Shown one piece after another: positions 47,466 through 58,358 of a stretch of 64,000 nucleotides of DNA. The notes beneath the pieces are model-generated. The model saw only the letters and a program-made list of their open reading frames with translations. It was not told where the DNA came from and searched no databases. Each line of letters begins with the position of its first letter. The stretch's first letter is position 1. Origin of the DNA: Hymenopellis radicata. Its lineage: Eukaryota > Basidiomycota > Agaricomycetes > Agaricales > Physalacriaceae. Made by a program: the position numbers and the translations under genes. The stretch covers positions 23,813-87,812 of the forward strand of contig JADNRX010000232.1 in NCBI GenBank assembly GCA_015501595.1, written 5' to 3'.

Positions 47466-47910
47466 GCTGCGCGTAAATCCACCCATTTCGCGGGAATGAT
47501 GGGGGTGCAAGGACAAGCGAGCCAAGCTTTTGCTTTCCAAAATGAATAAGGCACAGGCACAGGCACATATCGGGCAACATATTTGTGTGCGCGATTGCCG
47601 TGTGATACTTGGCGCTATACAGTTTCTTTATGCTGCTAGTGTGCCTACGAGTCGGACCCATGACCAGGATTGCGCTAGTTATTCGCGGCGGTGAACTGCG
47701 TCTGCCAGTCTCCTGTCCCGCAAACCCACTTGAGATATCGAGTGCATAAAGTAAGACAAGATAGTGTCTAGAACCTGCGAGTGAAAGTATGTTGCAGGCA
47801 AGTCCAGGTGTAATGCCGGAAGGAATAAGAAATAACGAAAGGAAATATCCCAATGTATGGGAAAATGGATTATCGCAGACCGCCTGGTGGATGAAGGATG
47901 GAGAAGGGCT
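47466..47910. other. Gap between antiporter start and next gene end
   Basis: About 445 bases; both neighbours are on the minus strand, so this holds the antiporter promoter and the downstream flank of the next gene. Nothing else recognised. Confidence 0.35.
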
Positions 47911-48800
47911 TTATAATTGAGACATAGCAGTAGAAAACATTGCGCGTCGAAAGGGATCCGGATCGTTCCTGATTATCAGTGCGACTGAGAGCGCACGTGA
48001 CTGACGCGTCGCGTCATCCGTGGGAAATAACCGAGCCTCCTGTATCCCCTCCTCTTCCCAGGTCAGGACGATTCCCGTTACAACCTGCTTTGATGACCTG
48101 GTCATCCGTAAAAATAGTAACATCGTATGCATCATGACTTAGAATCAGGTCTGTCTCTGAAGTTGTCGGCGGCGGCGGCGGCCCTATATTATCCACAGTC
48201 GAGCACGGCTGGCAGCGAGGTCCTCCGTGTCTCCTAACTGTCACTGTCTTTGGCCTCCTAGAGTCGCGAAGTTTGATGTCTGCGTCTTTCCTCACTTAAA
48301 ATATGCTCTTTTCTTCTGATGATTCTCAGCAGAGAGTCTGTTCATCGACGCTCCTCTCACGACCATCTGGCTTTTTCTATCTCAAATCTCAGCGTACAGC
48401 CTTTACTGGCAGCTGCGGTCGGTAGTGATTCAATGTTTCCTCGGTTATCCTCCTGAGTTCCTAAGACCGTGACGCCTCGTGAGATTCTTTCCACGCGTTC
48501 TATGGTTAACTCACACTTTCTCAGCGTGGCTGTCATCCTCACAAGCGGTCTTTCCTTGATCCTGAAGATTTTCGGCAGCGCTCCGAGAGACCCGTTGCCT
48601 ACAAAATGAAATGTCCACCTGCATTGCTTCAATTTGACTTTCGAACGCGCTCTGCACGTGCATTGTTGCTTTAGGGTTAGGTCTATAGCTGGCCTTGGCG
48701 CTTCCTCATGCTCTCGTTTTCCTTCCACCATCAGGTCTATGGCGACGAGATTGCGACTTGTGCAGATCATCCGATGACCTCCTATTACAGGGCCGCTCAA
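47911..48800 (-). CDS. Hypothetical protein
   Basis: A 147-codon frame (48800-48357, MSGPVIGGHRMICTSRNLVA) followed after a probable intron by RKDADIKLRDSRRPKTVTVR and, in another frame, TWEEEGIQEARLFPTDDATR, ending AMFSTAMSQL at 47911. Basic residues and alternating hydrophobics suggest a beta-rich protein. A GPPPPPTTS proline run sits mid-way. No known domain recognised, no signal peptide. Its reality is supported by length and plausible splicing only. Confidence 0.45.
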
Positions 48801-48879
48801 TGAAGTGATCCTAGACCCGCACTGAACCCATCTCGCGACCGGAGCACGTCATCTTTGTATCAGATTATGTCAATATCGA

Positions 48880-48887
48880 TATAAAAG
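48880..48887 (+). promoter_or_regulatory. TATA box of peroxiredoxin gene
   Basis: TATAAAAG, about 42 bases before the ATG at 48929, which itself has the strong start context GACCATGG. Confidence 0.6.
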
Positions 48888-48928
48888 CCCGCCTTGCTTT
48901 ATTTCCCTTCTTATCTCCTGCATCGACC

Positions 48929-49821
48929 ATGGCTGACATCCCAAAGAAAGACTACACTCTCCGCCTCGGTAGCATAGCCCCCGATTTTGAGGCAGAGACC
49001 ACGCACGGACCCATCAAGTTCCACGAATGGCTTGGGGACTCTTGGGTATGTTTTTCCCGTCTGCCATTTCCTCTCACGCTGATTTTGTCGCGCTAGGGTG
49101 TCCTCTTCTCTCACCCAGATGACTTCACGCCCGTTTGCACGACGGAGCTTGGAGAGGTTGCCCGTCGCGCTCCTGATTTCGCCAAGCGCAACGTCAAAGT
49201 CATCGGTCTGTCTGCCAACAACCTTGACTCGCACAAGGCGTGGATCAAGGACATCGAGGAGTTTGGCGGCAAGACTTCTGGACCGACTGAAGTGCAGTTT
49301 CCTATTGTATGTCTCAATCCCGATGTGCGCGCGACAGGTACTTATTGCCTATCAGATTGCGGATGCCGACCGCAAAGTGTCGTACCTCTACGACATGTTG
49401 GACTACCAGGATGTGACCAACCGCGACAACAAAGGCCTTCCTTTCACCGTACGTGTCCTTTCTTCAATTAAACACAATGTCTCATGTTGCTCAGATTCGT
49501 ACCGTCTTCATCATCGACCCGAAGAAGGTTATTCGCTTGACCATCTCTTACCCCGCTGTCGCAGGACGCAACTTCGATGAAATCATCCGTGTCATTGATT
49601 CCATCCAGCTCGGCGACAAGCATCGTATTGCCACCCCCGTCAACTGGAAGCAAGGCGAGGATGTCATCATCCACGCTAGCGTCAAACCCGAGGAGGCCAA
49701 GACGCTCTTCCCCGACCACAAGGTCCACTACGTATGTCATTTATACTCTGCTGTCATTAGCGCTGTCTGACAAGGTTGATCTTAGCCATACCTCCGCACG
49801 ACGCCTCTCAAAGTCGAATAA
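48929..49821 (+). CDS. 1-Cys peroxiredoxin (Prx6 type)
   Basis: Starts [20 protein letters not shown] at 48929. After the first intron comes [20 protein letters not shown] with the peroxidatic Cys in [65 protein letters not shown] and [20 protein letters not shown] follow, and the last exon [11 protein letters not shown] ends with TAA 49821. The long C-terminal domain is typical of the Prx6/yeast Prx1 group. It reduces hydrogen peroxide and organic hydroperoxides. Five introns; all exons join in frame. About 220 residues; no clear mitochondrial presequence, so cytosolic localisation is likely. Confidence 0.95.
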
Positions 49822-50698
49822 ATTCTCTGTATACCAAGTAAACTAACGCATTAATGTTATGTATGTACCATTACTCGTGGAATCTCCTTCTCCTTCTGGA
49901 TTTGTGTGTTGCCGTGATCATAAGTTTAAGAACAGTACCCAGTTGTTGTGCAGAGCAACCTGAAGGAACTTCCACTTGGGAAGGAACTTAAGAAGGAATA
50001 TGCTCTGTTACTTGTGGATGGTTCTGCGTAACACTGGATCATCATCGCTCCTGCTTACTACCTTTTCCTCACGACATGATAATACCATCCGTGGTGTTCC
50101 ATTTCCACAAATGAGGCAGGCACTGTATTTACATCTTGAAGAGTTGTCGACCCGCGTATTCGGTTATGAGGGGACACGCTGACTGAACGCTGACTGACTG
50201 GTTCGCTAGTCGTCGATTCTCCCCCATCGCCTCCCTGCGCAAGCTCATTATATCAAGCTGCCTGACGGTTGCTGTGACAACTTGTGAGGATCTTCAACTT
50301 GATAGAGATGCGAGCTGGAGGTTTTCCCTAGAAGCTCTTGTTATTTGACGCGAAGTGGCAGATCCGTACTATGACCCAGATGGTACGTTGTTCGTGATCT
50401 TCGCAGAACGCCACCAAGCTTTATCTGAATTCACGGTCGATTTCAATCTCATTGCGCCGATAGGAAGATTTTCCAAGTCGAAAGGGTCAAATTCAACTAC
50501 GATTTGTATGATGATTGCCGTACGTATACCCATTTCCTCGGAGCTAGAGCCTGCATTGGACTTCAGTTCATACAGCGCAAACTTGGGACATTCCAATTTC
50601 ATTACCCATTCCATCCGAGGCATACAATAAATGTCAAGAACCTAAAGTAAACAGTAAAATACAGGATCATGGGCATCATTCATTCCATTAACGCATGT
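49822..50698. other. Convergent intergenic region
   Basis: About 880 bases between the stops of the peroxiredoxin and MFS genes. Short frames without motifs; it should contain both 3' UTRs. Nothing else identified. Confidence 0.4.
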
Positions 50699-52564
50699 TT
50701 AGACACTAGCAATGTCGCTCTGCTTTTCGTCCTGGCGAGGCTCTTCCTCGGCATTGAGTCCCTCCGCTGGGTACTTCTTCATGAGGAACTTGAAGACTTG
50801 CGCCATGATGCACAAGGCCAGCACGAATGCACTTCGCATAGCACGTCAGAAACGGAGAAGACACCGATGGAAGTATGAAAGACTTACGTCGTTGTGGCGA
50901 AGCCTTGGACGTAGCGAGGAGCGTCCGTGGAGGGCCATAGGAAAGAGCCATAAATGGACGCGCTATTTCCGAGACCGTTTACCAAGGCAATAGCAACTGC
51001 ACGCTTCTCGGCTGGATGGTCGATAACGCTTGAGACCCACTAAGGAAGGACTCAGCACGTTACACTGGTATGCATTTGAAAACACTTACCAAGAGCGTTA
51101 ACGGACACGTCGCGTAAACCCCTCCGACAGCAAAACACAAGAACGCATACTTCACATGGTCGTTGTTCACCGAAACCACAATGATGAACGAAATACCAGC
51201 AATGAACGACGTCAACGATACATAGTTGCCGCGCTCCTTCCGGAAGTCGCTGACGAAGCAGAACGTCAGGATGGAGACCAAGGCGACCATGTAGATGGGG
51301 ATCGTCATGTACTGCTGGGAAATACCGGTGTAGCCCATCTGGCCGACGAGGGTAGGAATGAAATACTGGATGGTCTGAGAGCCAGTCGCGAGCATGTACA
51401 TGACAACGAGGAACCAGGTGCGCCAGTCTGCGAGGGCGAGTTTGAGCGATTCCCTGTGCGAAGGCTCAGCGGCACCATTAGCGGAGACACCACCGATACC
51501 GTCGTGCTTGAGGCGCTGGATAGCTATGGACTCCACGATGACTGTGAGATAAAGGTGCCTAATGACGTGAGGATTGGAAACGTACGCGTTCTTCGGGAGT
51601 GAGCCACTTGGTGGTCGCTGGCCAGTCAGGGAGAATCATCCAAGTGAAAAGGGCTGGAAGACGGTCAGACGATAGACGACGAAAGTAGCTCGTGTCACGC
51701 ACCGACGAAGCAGGACCCAACGCCTTCAATAAGGAATAACCATCTCCATCCCTCAATTCCGCGAGCCGTCTTGAGATGATCCGTGATGAGGCCAGCAAGC
51801 AAGCCAGAGAAAGCGCCCTATTTGAAGACACGTTAGAAGCGACATCGTGTAGATACTTGAATCGAACGAACGTACCGAAACAGCCGTAGCGGTATAGTAG
51901 ATGGAGTACCTCTTGGCCAACTCGTGACGCTTGTACCAAGAGGACAGATAGAACGCGACACCTGGGGCGAATCCGGCTTCGATAATTCCCAAGCAAAACC
52001 GGACCACAGCGAGTGCCTGCCAACTGTTGATAGCGGCCATGCATGCGGCGACGCCACCCCATAGGAAACAGAGGACAGATAAGCTGCAAGTTGTTCGTAA
52101 GAAGTGGAGTTGACGATCAAGTTGAAGGCAAAACGCACAAGATCGACGGACGAACACGCGTCAGGATCATGTTGGCAGGGATTTCGAATAGGACATATGA
52201 CACCTATATGGGTATCTCTTCAGTCAGGAAGTATTGGTAAAGAAAATGGCAAACGGACGAAGAAGAGCAAAAGCACGACGGAGTACTGGTTGGACGTCAA
52301 GTTGAGATGCTCCTCCAATCCTCCGACTTTGGCATTTCCGATATTGGCTCTGTCGAGGTACGATAGCGTGTAAAGGACCCAGACCGTAGGGACCTATAGC
52401 ACTTTTAATAAGCAGACGAAAACTCCACGCGAAACACGACCACGTACAATGCGCAAGTCAATCTTACGAACAAGCCTCCGCTCCGCGTCGGTATTAGGCT
52501 CGTACGCAAATCCCTCCACACCTGCCTGTGCGCGCCATTCCTGTTCGTTTACAGATTTTGTCAT
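50699..52564 (-). CDS. MFS transporter, anion:cation symporter (allantoate-permease-like)
   Basis: Start MTKSVNEQEWRAQAGVEGFA at 52564. Membrane segments and signatures appear in order: WVLYTLSYLDRANIGNAKVG, the family-typical entry after helix 1; SYVLFEIPANMILTRVRPS; FLWGGVAACMAAINSWQALA; RFCLGIIEAGFAPGVAFYLS; GWRWLFLIEG; TPEER in the cytosolic loop; then helices 7-12 (DWRTWFLVVMYMLATGSQT, YMTIPIYMVALVSILTFCFV, WVSSVIDHPAEKRAVAIALV). It ends EEEPRQDEKQSDIASV at 50699. About 490 residues with seven to nine introns. Relatives (Dal5/Tna1-type) import organic anions such as allantoate, nicotinate or vitamins in symport with protons; the substrate here is unknown. Confidence 0.9.
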
Positions 52565-52780
52565 GTTAAGGAAGACGAAACGAGGGATGTGGGAAACGGC
52601 GACAAATGTCCCTAGGATTTATAAACACGGTGAGGCCCTTACCTCACATCAGCCTCCTGAGGGATTATATCTTTCCGGACAGCTCGACTTCATCAATGCC
52701 CAGGCCAATTTGCGCACGCTAGCACGGTTCCTGGAATGTTGGATGTCTTCTGCTCAACAAGCGAGGCCAGCTGACCATGG

Positions 52781-53465
52781 GAACCCGCAACTCCATATGC
52801 GAAAACGGCATGTTTGGCCATGTTAGGATCAGACGTTTCCGCCCCGATCTCAGCAAAAACCTGGTTCCCATTTTACATCGGGTGTTCTGAGAGCGTCCCT
52901 CCACGAAATGCCCTGCCATTTGTTTTCTCGCAACTTTCTAGTGTATAGAACAACTTCTTGGTAGCATAATCCCCAGATATACTTATTTCGTGTCACACAA
53001 TGCTCGAACATTCAAGCTGTTTTTCAGTGAAATCCAGCCTGTGGTGGCAACTCCATGCTATAAAGCAGCCATTCCACTGCCTTCTGACTATTGTTTTACA
53101 GATATATGAATGCAAGTCTTGGTCTCACCAAATTTTGCGGTGATTGGTGGTCTCCATGGTTGGCTAGACATATCACGACAGCACCTCGACGCGTCAATTT
53201 GACATGAACCGGGCATTCGCCGTGTTATTGCTCAAGAACGGCTCCAAGAAATTGCCTGGAAGTTTGAATACCCAATACTGAGATGTGAAATCAAATTTTA
53301 GTGCAGCCAGAATCTGACTATATTCTCGACGTGGACTGCAGAAGAGGTGTATTCAGCGGAACACATATTTTCTATCTAGGCGCGCGCGCTCCTTCCTTAT
53401 CAAGTAAGATCGGGTAAAACTAACATGGCCAAACATGCCGTTTTCGCATATGGAGTTGCGGGTTC
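52781..53465. mobile_element. Inverted-repeat element with 46-bp perfect arms
   Basis: Bases 52781-52826 (GAACCCGCAACTCCATATGC...) are repeated exactly in reverse complement at 53420-53465. The 593-base interior has no recognisable gene. No convincing target duplication was seen, so it may be a MITE with a lost duplication, a foldback element, or an inverted duplication. Confidence 0.65.
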
Positions 53466-53565
53466 TCAGTCGGATTCCCGGTGACTCGATCGCCCGTCAC
53501 CGAGCCAAGTCACTCGGCACGCGATCGGCACATTCGAACTCCGCCACCAGCTGCCGCCGCCGCCG

Positions 53566-53660
53566 CCCGCGCGCGGGTAACCGACGTCGCGGTTCGGCTC
53601 GCTCGACGCGCGCGCCTCGGGTAACCGCCGCTTTCGCTGGCGCGGGTAACCGAGCCCCGC
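53566..53660. repeat. CGGGTAACCG repeats in CG-rich sequence
   Basis: GGGTAACCG occurs three times within about 90 bases of very CG-rich sequence (GCGCGCGGGTAACCGACG, CTCGGGTAACCGCCGC, GCGCGGGTAACCGAGC). The same motif with CCGCTTTCG recurs at about 60,745-60,790, on the far side of the Crypton-like gene. Confidence 0.6.
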
Positions 53661-53894
53661 TTCGTCACGCTTTCCGGATTCGGTCTTTGGGGGCGTGTCA
53701 GCCAGTCACACGTCTCGCTGGTGGCTGTGCAGTCGTTGGCTTTATTTCGACAGACCGGTGACGTCGTCTGTCAAAATCAGCCCAACGGCAGCACAGCCAC
53801 CATCCGTTGAATCTTTACTCACTCGTCAAATACGCGCCTGCGCCTCCGGTACATCGCGGCGGCGCGATGGCTTGAAATGATGTTCGATCTTTGA

Positions 53895-54709
53895 ATGATG
53901 AGCAGTCGCGAGAACGCACTGGAGCCGAATATCGAAAGCGCAGACGGCGGCAGCGATGATTTCGCGCTCTCATCTGCTGAAACGGCTCTTCTGCTGAGGG
54001 CGATAACTGCTGAGGAGGAGGAGGAGGAGGCCGCGGCAGCAGCGGACGCGACGACGGCTATGGCAGGGGCACTAACAAGGTGCGTTCATCGCTTGTTCTA
54101 ACTTGTAAAATGAGATTGATCACCATCCAAATCAGAAACAGTCCCACTCCTTCGCTTTCTCCCCTTCGACCTCGCTGGACATGCACCTGGTGCGGATGCG
54201 ATCTATCCTTCAAAACCGCATCGTTCTCCCAGTGGCCGAGACTTGATTGCCGAACTCATCAACCATCAACTCCTTTCCCGACTTCTCCGACATTTGTATC
54301 TGTCTGGGTTCTCAAGTGCGGCCACCTGCTCGACACTCACTGCGCATTGGCCATCCTCCTTCCAGATATTCGAGATATGCACGGTATTCATAAAGTTGCC
54401 TGTGAGCAGCAGATCGATCCCTCGACCGCCATCTGTGTCAAGAAGGTGTTCAACTGCAACTTCGCGAGATGCGGCAAGGCCTTCTCAATAGTTGCACGGG
54501 ATCCTAGCTTGGACATTGGGACTCGCAGTTTCTGTGCCATGGCGTGGCGGTTCGAATCGCTTCGCCCTTTCAGATGGACACATCAATACGGTACTATAGA
54601 CGACTTGTATGGAGGGGGTTACGATCTCATGGACCTCGTAACCATATTAGGAGAGTCGTTGTTGCACCCAAGACCGAATTTTTTGGCATCTCGATACTTT
54701 ATTCGATGA
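53895..54709 (+). CDS. Hypothetical Cys-rich protein, acidic/alanine-rich N-terminus
   Basis: Frame starting MMSSRENALEPNIESADGG at 53895 contains an E6-A5 low-complexity run, then an intron or break near 54,090. A second frame (54080-54709) has paired Cys/His (WTCTWCGCDL, KCGHLLDTHC, FNCNFARCGK) reminiscent of a zinc-binding domain, but the spacing fits no family I can name. Gene model and function uncertain. Confidence 0.35.
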
Positions 54710-55359
54710 ATTTAATTGTGTCTTTCTGTCTGTGCGAGATTCGACACATCGCGAGCCTTACTGTTCAACTGAGTGATCAAGATGTTTGTGAAGGTTACTA
54801 GTCAGGACCCTTCCAACTAGGAAAAGAGAGAGGGACTGAGAGAATGAGTTGAGAGAAGAGGCTAGTTGATGAGGTTGATTCAACCAGTTCTGTAGACTAG
54901 AGACACAGCTTGAATACTGTAGTGATATTTTTCTGAGTGAGGTAAGTCTTGATACTGTGAGGTGGGTCTAAGACTAGGAGAGTCGAGATGAGACGAAGCG
55001 AAATATAATAGTATCTTGTCGAAGAGGAAGTTCATATCCATAAACGGCAACATATTAAGCATTTGCCTGCTGCTCTGGATACATAAAAACTTGAGGATAC
55101 CATAACAAGATGTATCAGATGACCTATACCACACAATCTCTACTTAGAACACAGAGCCTCTTGTGCTGGAGTAGTATTGAACTAAACGAGAACATCACTT
55201 TCTTCCCTTACCTTATAAGGAAATTGTGCTGTGCGCGGACGACCATTCTCATTTCACAGAATTATCGACACCACTCTGACAGTTGAAGAACATGAGTGAG
55301 TATATTAAAATGTGTTGTAGGTAATCATTCAGACTTTGCCCGTCGAACATACATATTAA
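54710..55359. other. Gap downstream of Crypton-like gene
   Basis: About 650 A/T-rich bases without a recognisable gene. It includes the 3' flank of the Crypton-like gene. Confidence 0.4.
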
Positions 55360-56598
55360 CTAGGAAGCTAACTTTGCATTCTTTCGGGGACGAGCATCAA
55401 CTGCTTTCGCTCGCCTCCGCTTCTCTCCTGTTCTCGTCAACAGACCGCCATCTCCAGCATCTGATATCTCTTCACTCTGTCGACTGACCCTCTCCTTACG
55501 CTGCTTCTCGACAACTTGAACTAATTGATTCAAAGAAAGCAATGTCGACTTTCCGGGTTGCGTGCGCAGCGCCTCGAGCTCAGCCAGAACAACTGCTGGC
55601 AAAACTTGGCGGCTCCGAGTCTCTTCTTCGATCCACTGAGGAATCTCGCGGTAGCGTTTCCACTTCTGCTTATCACCCTGTTGAAACGTTAGAGTAGTAG
55701 TAGTATCAAGAAGAATATGAACATGCATTTCGTTGAGCGCGCCATTTGTGTGCGAAGCGCTGTTCAAGCAGCTTCAAAGGTGGACAAAGCATGTCGTTAT
55801 ACTCCTCTCCTTGCTCATAGGAATTCCATAGGGAAGACAGTGTGAAGTCGGCAAGACCTCGAGGCTGGTACAGCTCCCAGAGCAGAATGGGCTGCTTGAT
55901 CTGATTGAATATGTCCGACCACGCAAGGTTTCGTTGTCTAAGAATGGGCGGGAAAATGCGATAACTCGATCCGTCGTCTACTCATTGATGATCATTGATC
56001 AGTGCTCTGCTGAGATGTGTGATGCCAGAAAGACTTACTAGGGTTGTAGAACGCGTCAATCGGCGGGAGCAGCATCCTCACCGAATGCACTAATGGCGCC
56101 GATGTTGGGCTTCCTTCTGATACCCGCATGGGCTCAATCGAAATACGACTCGGACGCGGTGGTGTTGATGGTACTTTCTGAGAGTGTGGCAGAGAATCAA
56201 TTACCATCGCTGAATGGTCTGAGCGGGATGCGTTCTCGTGATATAGAGCATTTGAGAAGCCTTTCGAAGGTGATAGAAATGATGTGCGACGGTGAAAGCA
56301 TTCGCGAAGTTCTTGAAGCTCTCTTCTTTGCTTCTCCACCTCTTGGTGATGCAACGCGCGCTCAGTTCGATTTTCCTCCAATACGCGTCGCAAAACTTCG
56401 TCCTGGATGCGTTCGAGATTAACAGATTCACCCGCTTCCGCCTGGAGTCGTGCTAGCTTGACGGGAAACTCAACCTTCATCCATTCCTGAACCTCTGCAT
56501 TCTGAAATGCTGGGAGCCGAAAGATGGGTAATGTCGGCAGCTTCTGATAGATGACAGCGCCGACCTGGAAGAGGTACGGTCGAAGTGACATGACCATA

Positions 56599-56831
56599 CT
56601 GTAGACTTTCATTCAATTCGTCGGCCCATGTGACCTGTGACCGGTCCGACGAAATTATGGTTTCGACGAATTACCATATATAGTAATTGCCGCCGCGGTG
56701 GAGCTGCGGCGGGAGGCTGGCGGGGGCCCCGCCGGAGACTTTTTCGTGATTTTCGCTGTGACGGCTGTGACTTTTCGTCGATTTCGGATCGTCCGTGACC
56801 CGTGACCGACGAATTGAATTAAAGTGTACAG
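56599..56831. mobile_element. TA-flanked MITE C, inside the Crypton-like gene
   Basis: 233 bp with ends CTGTAGACTTTCATTCAATT and (reverse complement of right) CTGTACACTTTAATTCAATT, a 26-bp imperfect TIR, flanked by TA on both sides (56597-56598, 56832-56833). The TA target and CTG..CAG ends suggest a Tc1/mariner-type MITE. The interior is CG-rich and non-coding. Without it the host codons read FWHMVMSLRPY in frame. Confidence 0.82.
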
Positions 56832-57954
56832 TATGCCAAAAGTTAGTTGCTCCAATCAAGCCCGCCTTCTTCGCAGCTGACAAACACTCAGTCTCGCACT
56901 CAAATGGCTTCACAGATAAGTGAACGTACTTGAAACCTTATGATAGTTGTCTTTGGCCATAGGACAGACAAGCTTGAGAAATGCCTCGGGAACGGATATG
57001 CGGCGCCAGATAGGATTGTACTCGTCAGTAACTTGATACCCATGAGCACCAAGTACAGCCTTCAATAGTAACTATGAGTTGAGAAACGGAACAGTAACAT
57101 GGAACTCACCGCCTTGGGAAGTGCGGGGGCATAAACATCAAAGTACGTCCCACGCTTCCATCCCATCTTTGCGGTCTCATTTGAGTCGACACTAGTGTGA
57201 TATGAGGACGTATTAAGCATTGAGAACAGCAGTTCTTACCCCATCTGTTCCTGCTTGTACGGTAGAAGATGTCGGGCCAAATGTACCTTTGAGTGTAAGA
57301 CAACTTCAGCACGTTCAAGAGTGCCCTTGTAAAGGTTGTACATGCAGCTCTCGTTATACGGAATCGTTGGAGTGCTGGCATGTAGTACACGAACCTGACC
57401 AGATCAGATTAGACAATGCAGCATCATCAAATGAAGAAAGACGAAACTTACCTGACGCCAGTCACGGTTCCGAGTCCAATCAATCTCCATTTTATCACCG
57501 AGACGGTAATAGTCAAGTAAGTAATGTAGATAGATTGCAAGTGCGCCAAGTGGGCAGGACTCGGCATCGCGATGAGCGACAAATACAGTGTATACAGGAT
57601 TGATGCTCTGAGAACAGATGAGGTACTCGTAACTCGTGAATTGTGGATTAAGCTTACCGTTGACATGCCACGGTCACCCGCCTTCTCCTCGTTCTGCAAG
57701 CCGAGCACCGAAAATACCTGTGTTGACTTGTCTGGGTGTAGCCAGATGTACGGTTGCAGCTGTGCCAGTCGTAGAGACCGAAAGTCATCGCCACGATTGC
57801 CACTTGCGCGCTGGCACACCCATGACAGATGTCCGAACACTGTTATACGAACTATACTATGTTGGTACAAGTACGATGATAGTAGAAAGATGAAATTTTA
57901 CGTTCACGATGGCTGAGAAACGCACGGCTGATGCGTGAAAGTTGCTCATCAGTA

Positions 57955-58207
57955 CTGTATACTTTCGACCGGATGTTCGCCGGTCGTGATGCGTTATGCA
58001 ACGAACTTATATGAACTAAGTTCGTTGCCAGGCACAGAGCCCCGACTTACCGCATTTGGACGTCCCGCCGTAGGCGGGAGCGAAATTTTTACCGTTTTGG
58101 GCCATCTGACCCTGAAATTGAGGTCCGTGATGCGTTATGGAAGGGGATAAGTTCGGTTCAGAGGCCCGCGTGATGCGTTATTCGAATATGCGGTCGAAAG
58201 TATACAG
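57955..58207. mobile_element. TA-flanked MITE A, inside the Crypton-like gene
   Basis: 253 bp with a perfect 17-bp TIR CTGTATACTTTCGACCG and TA on each side (57953-57954, 58208-58209). The right TA is shared with MITE B. Interior repeats GTGATGCGTTAT three times. Non-coding. Confidence 0.8.
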
Positions 58208-58209
58208 TA

Positions 58210-58358
58210 CTGTCCTATTTCGACCGTAAGTTCACGTCACAGGTCACAAGGCCTCCAAATTTCCTTATCGGACACCGGAAAACGCCTCCGATCACTTATC
58301 GGGCGTGGGAAGGTCAAAAAATTCAAAATTTTGTGAACTTACGGTCGAAATACTACAG
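58210..58358. mobile_element. TA-flanked MITE B, abutting MITE A
   Basis: 149 bp with 26-bp TIRs, CTGTCCTATTTCGACCGTAA and (reverse complement of right) CTGTAGTATTTCGACCGTAA, differing at two positions. TA at 58208-58209 and 58359-58360. Same end family as A and C. Confidence 0.78.

Noticed and set aside
56640..56790. CG-rich hairpin GCGGGGGCCCCGCCGGAG as a terminator or regulatory RNA
   Set aside because: It lies inside MITE C, so its symmetry is explained by the element.
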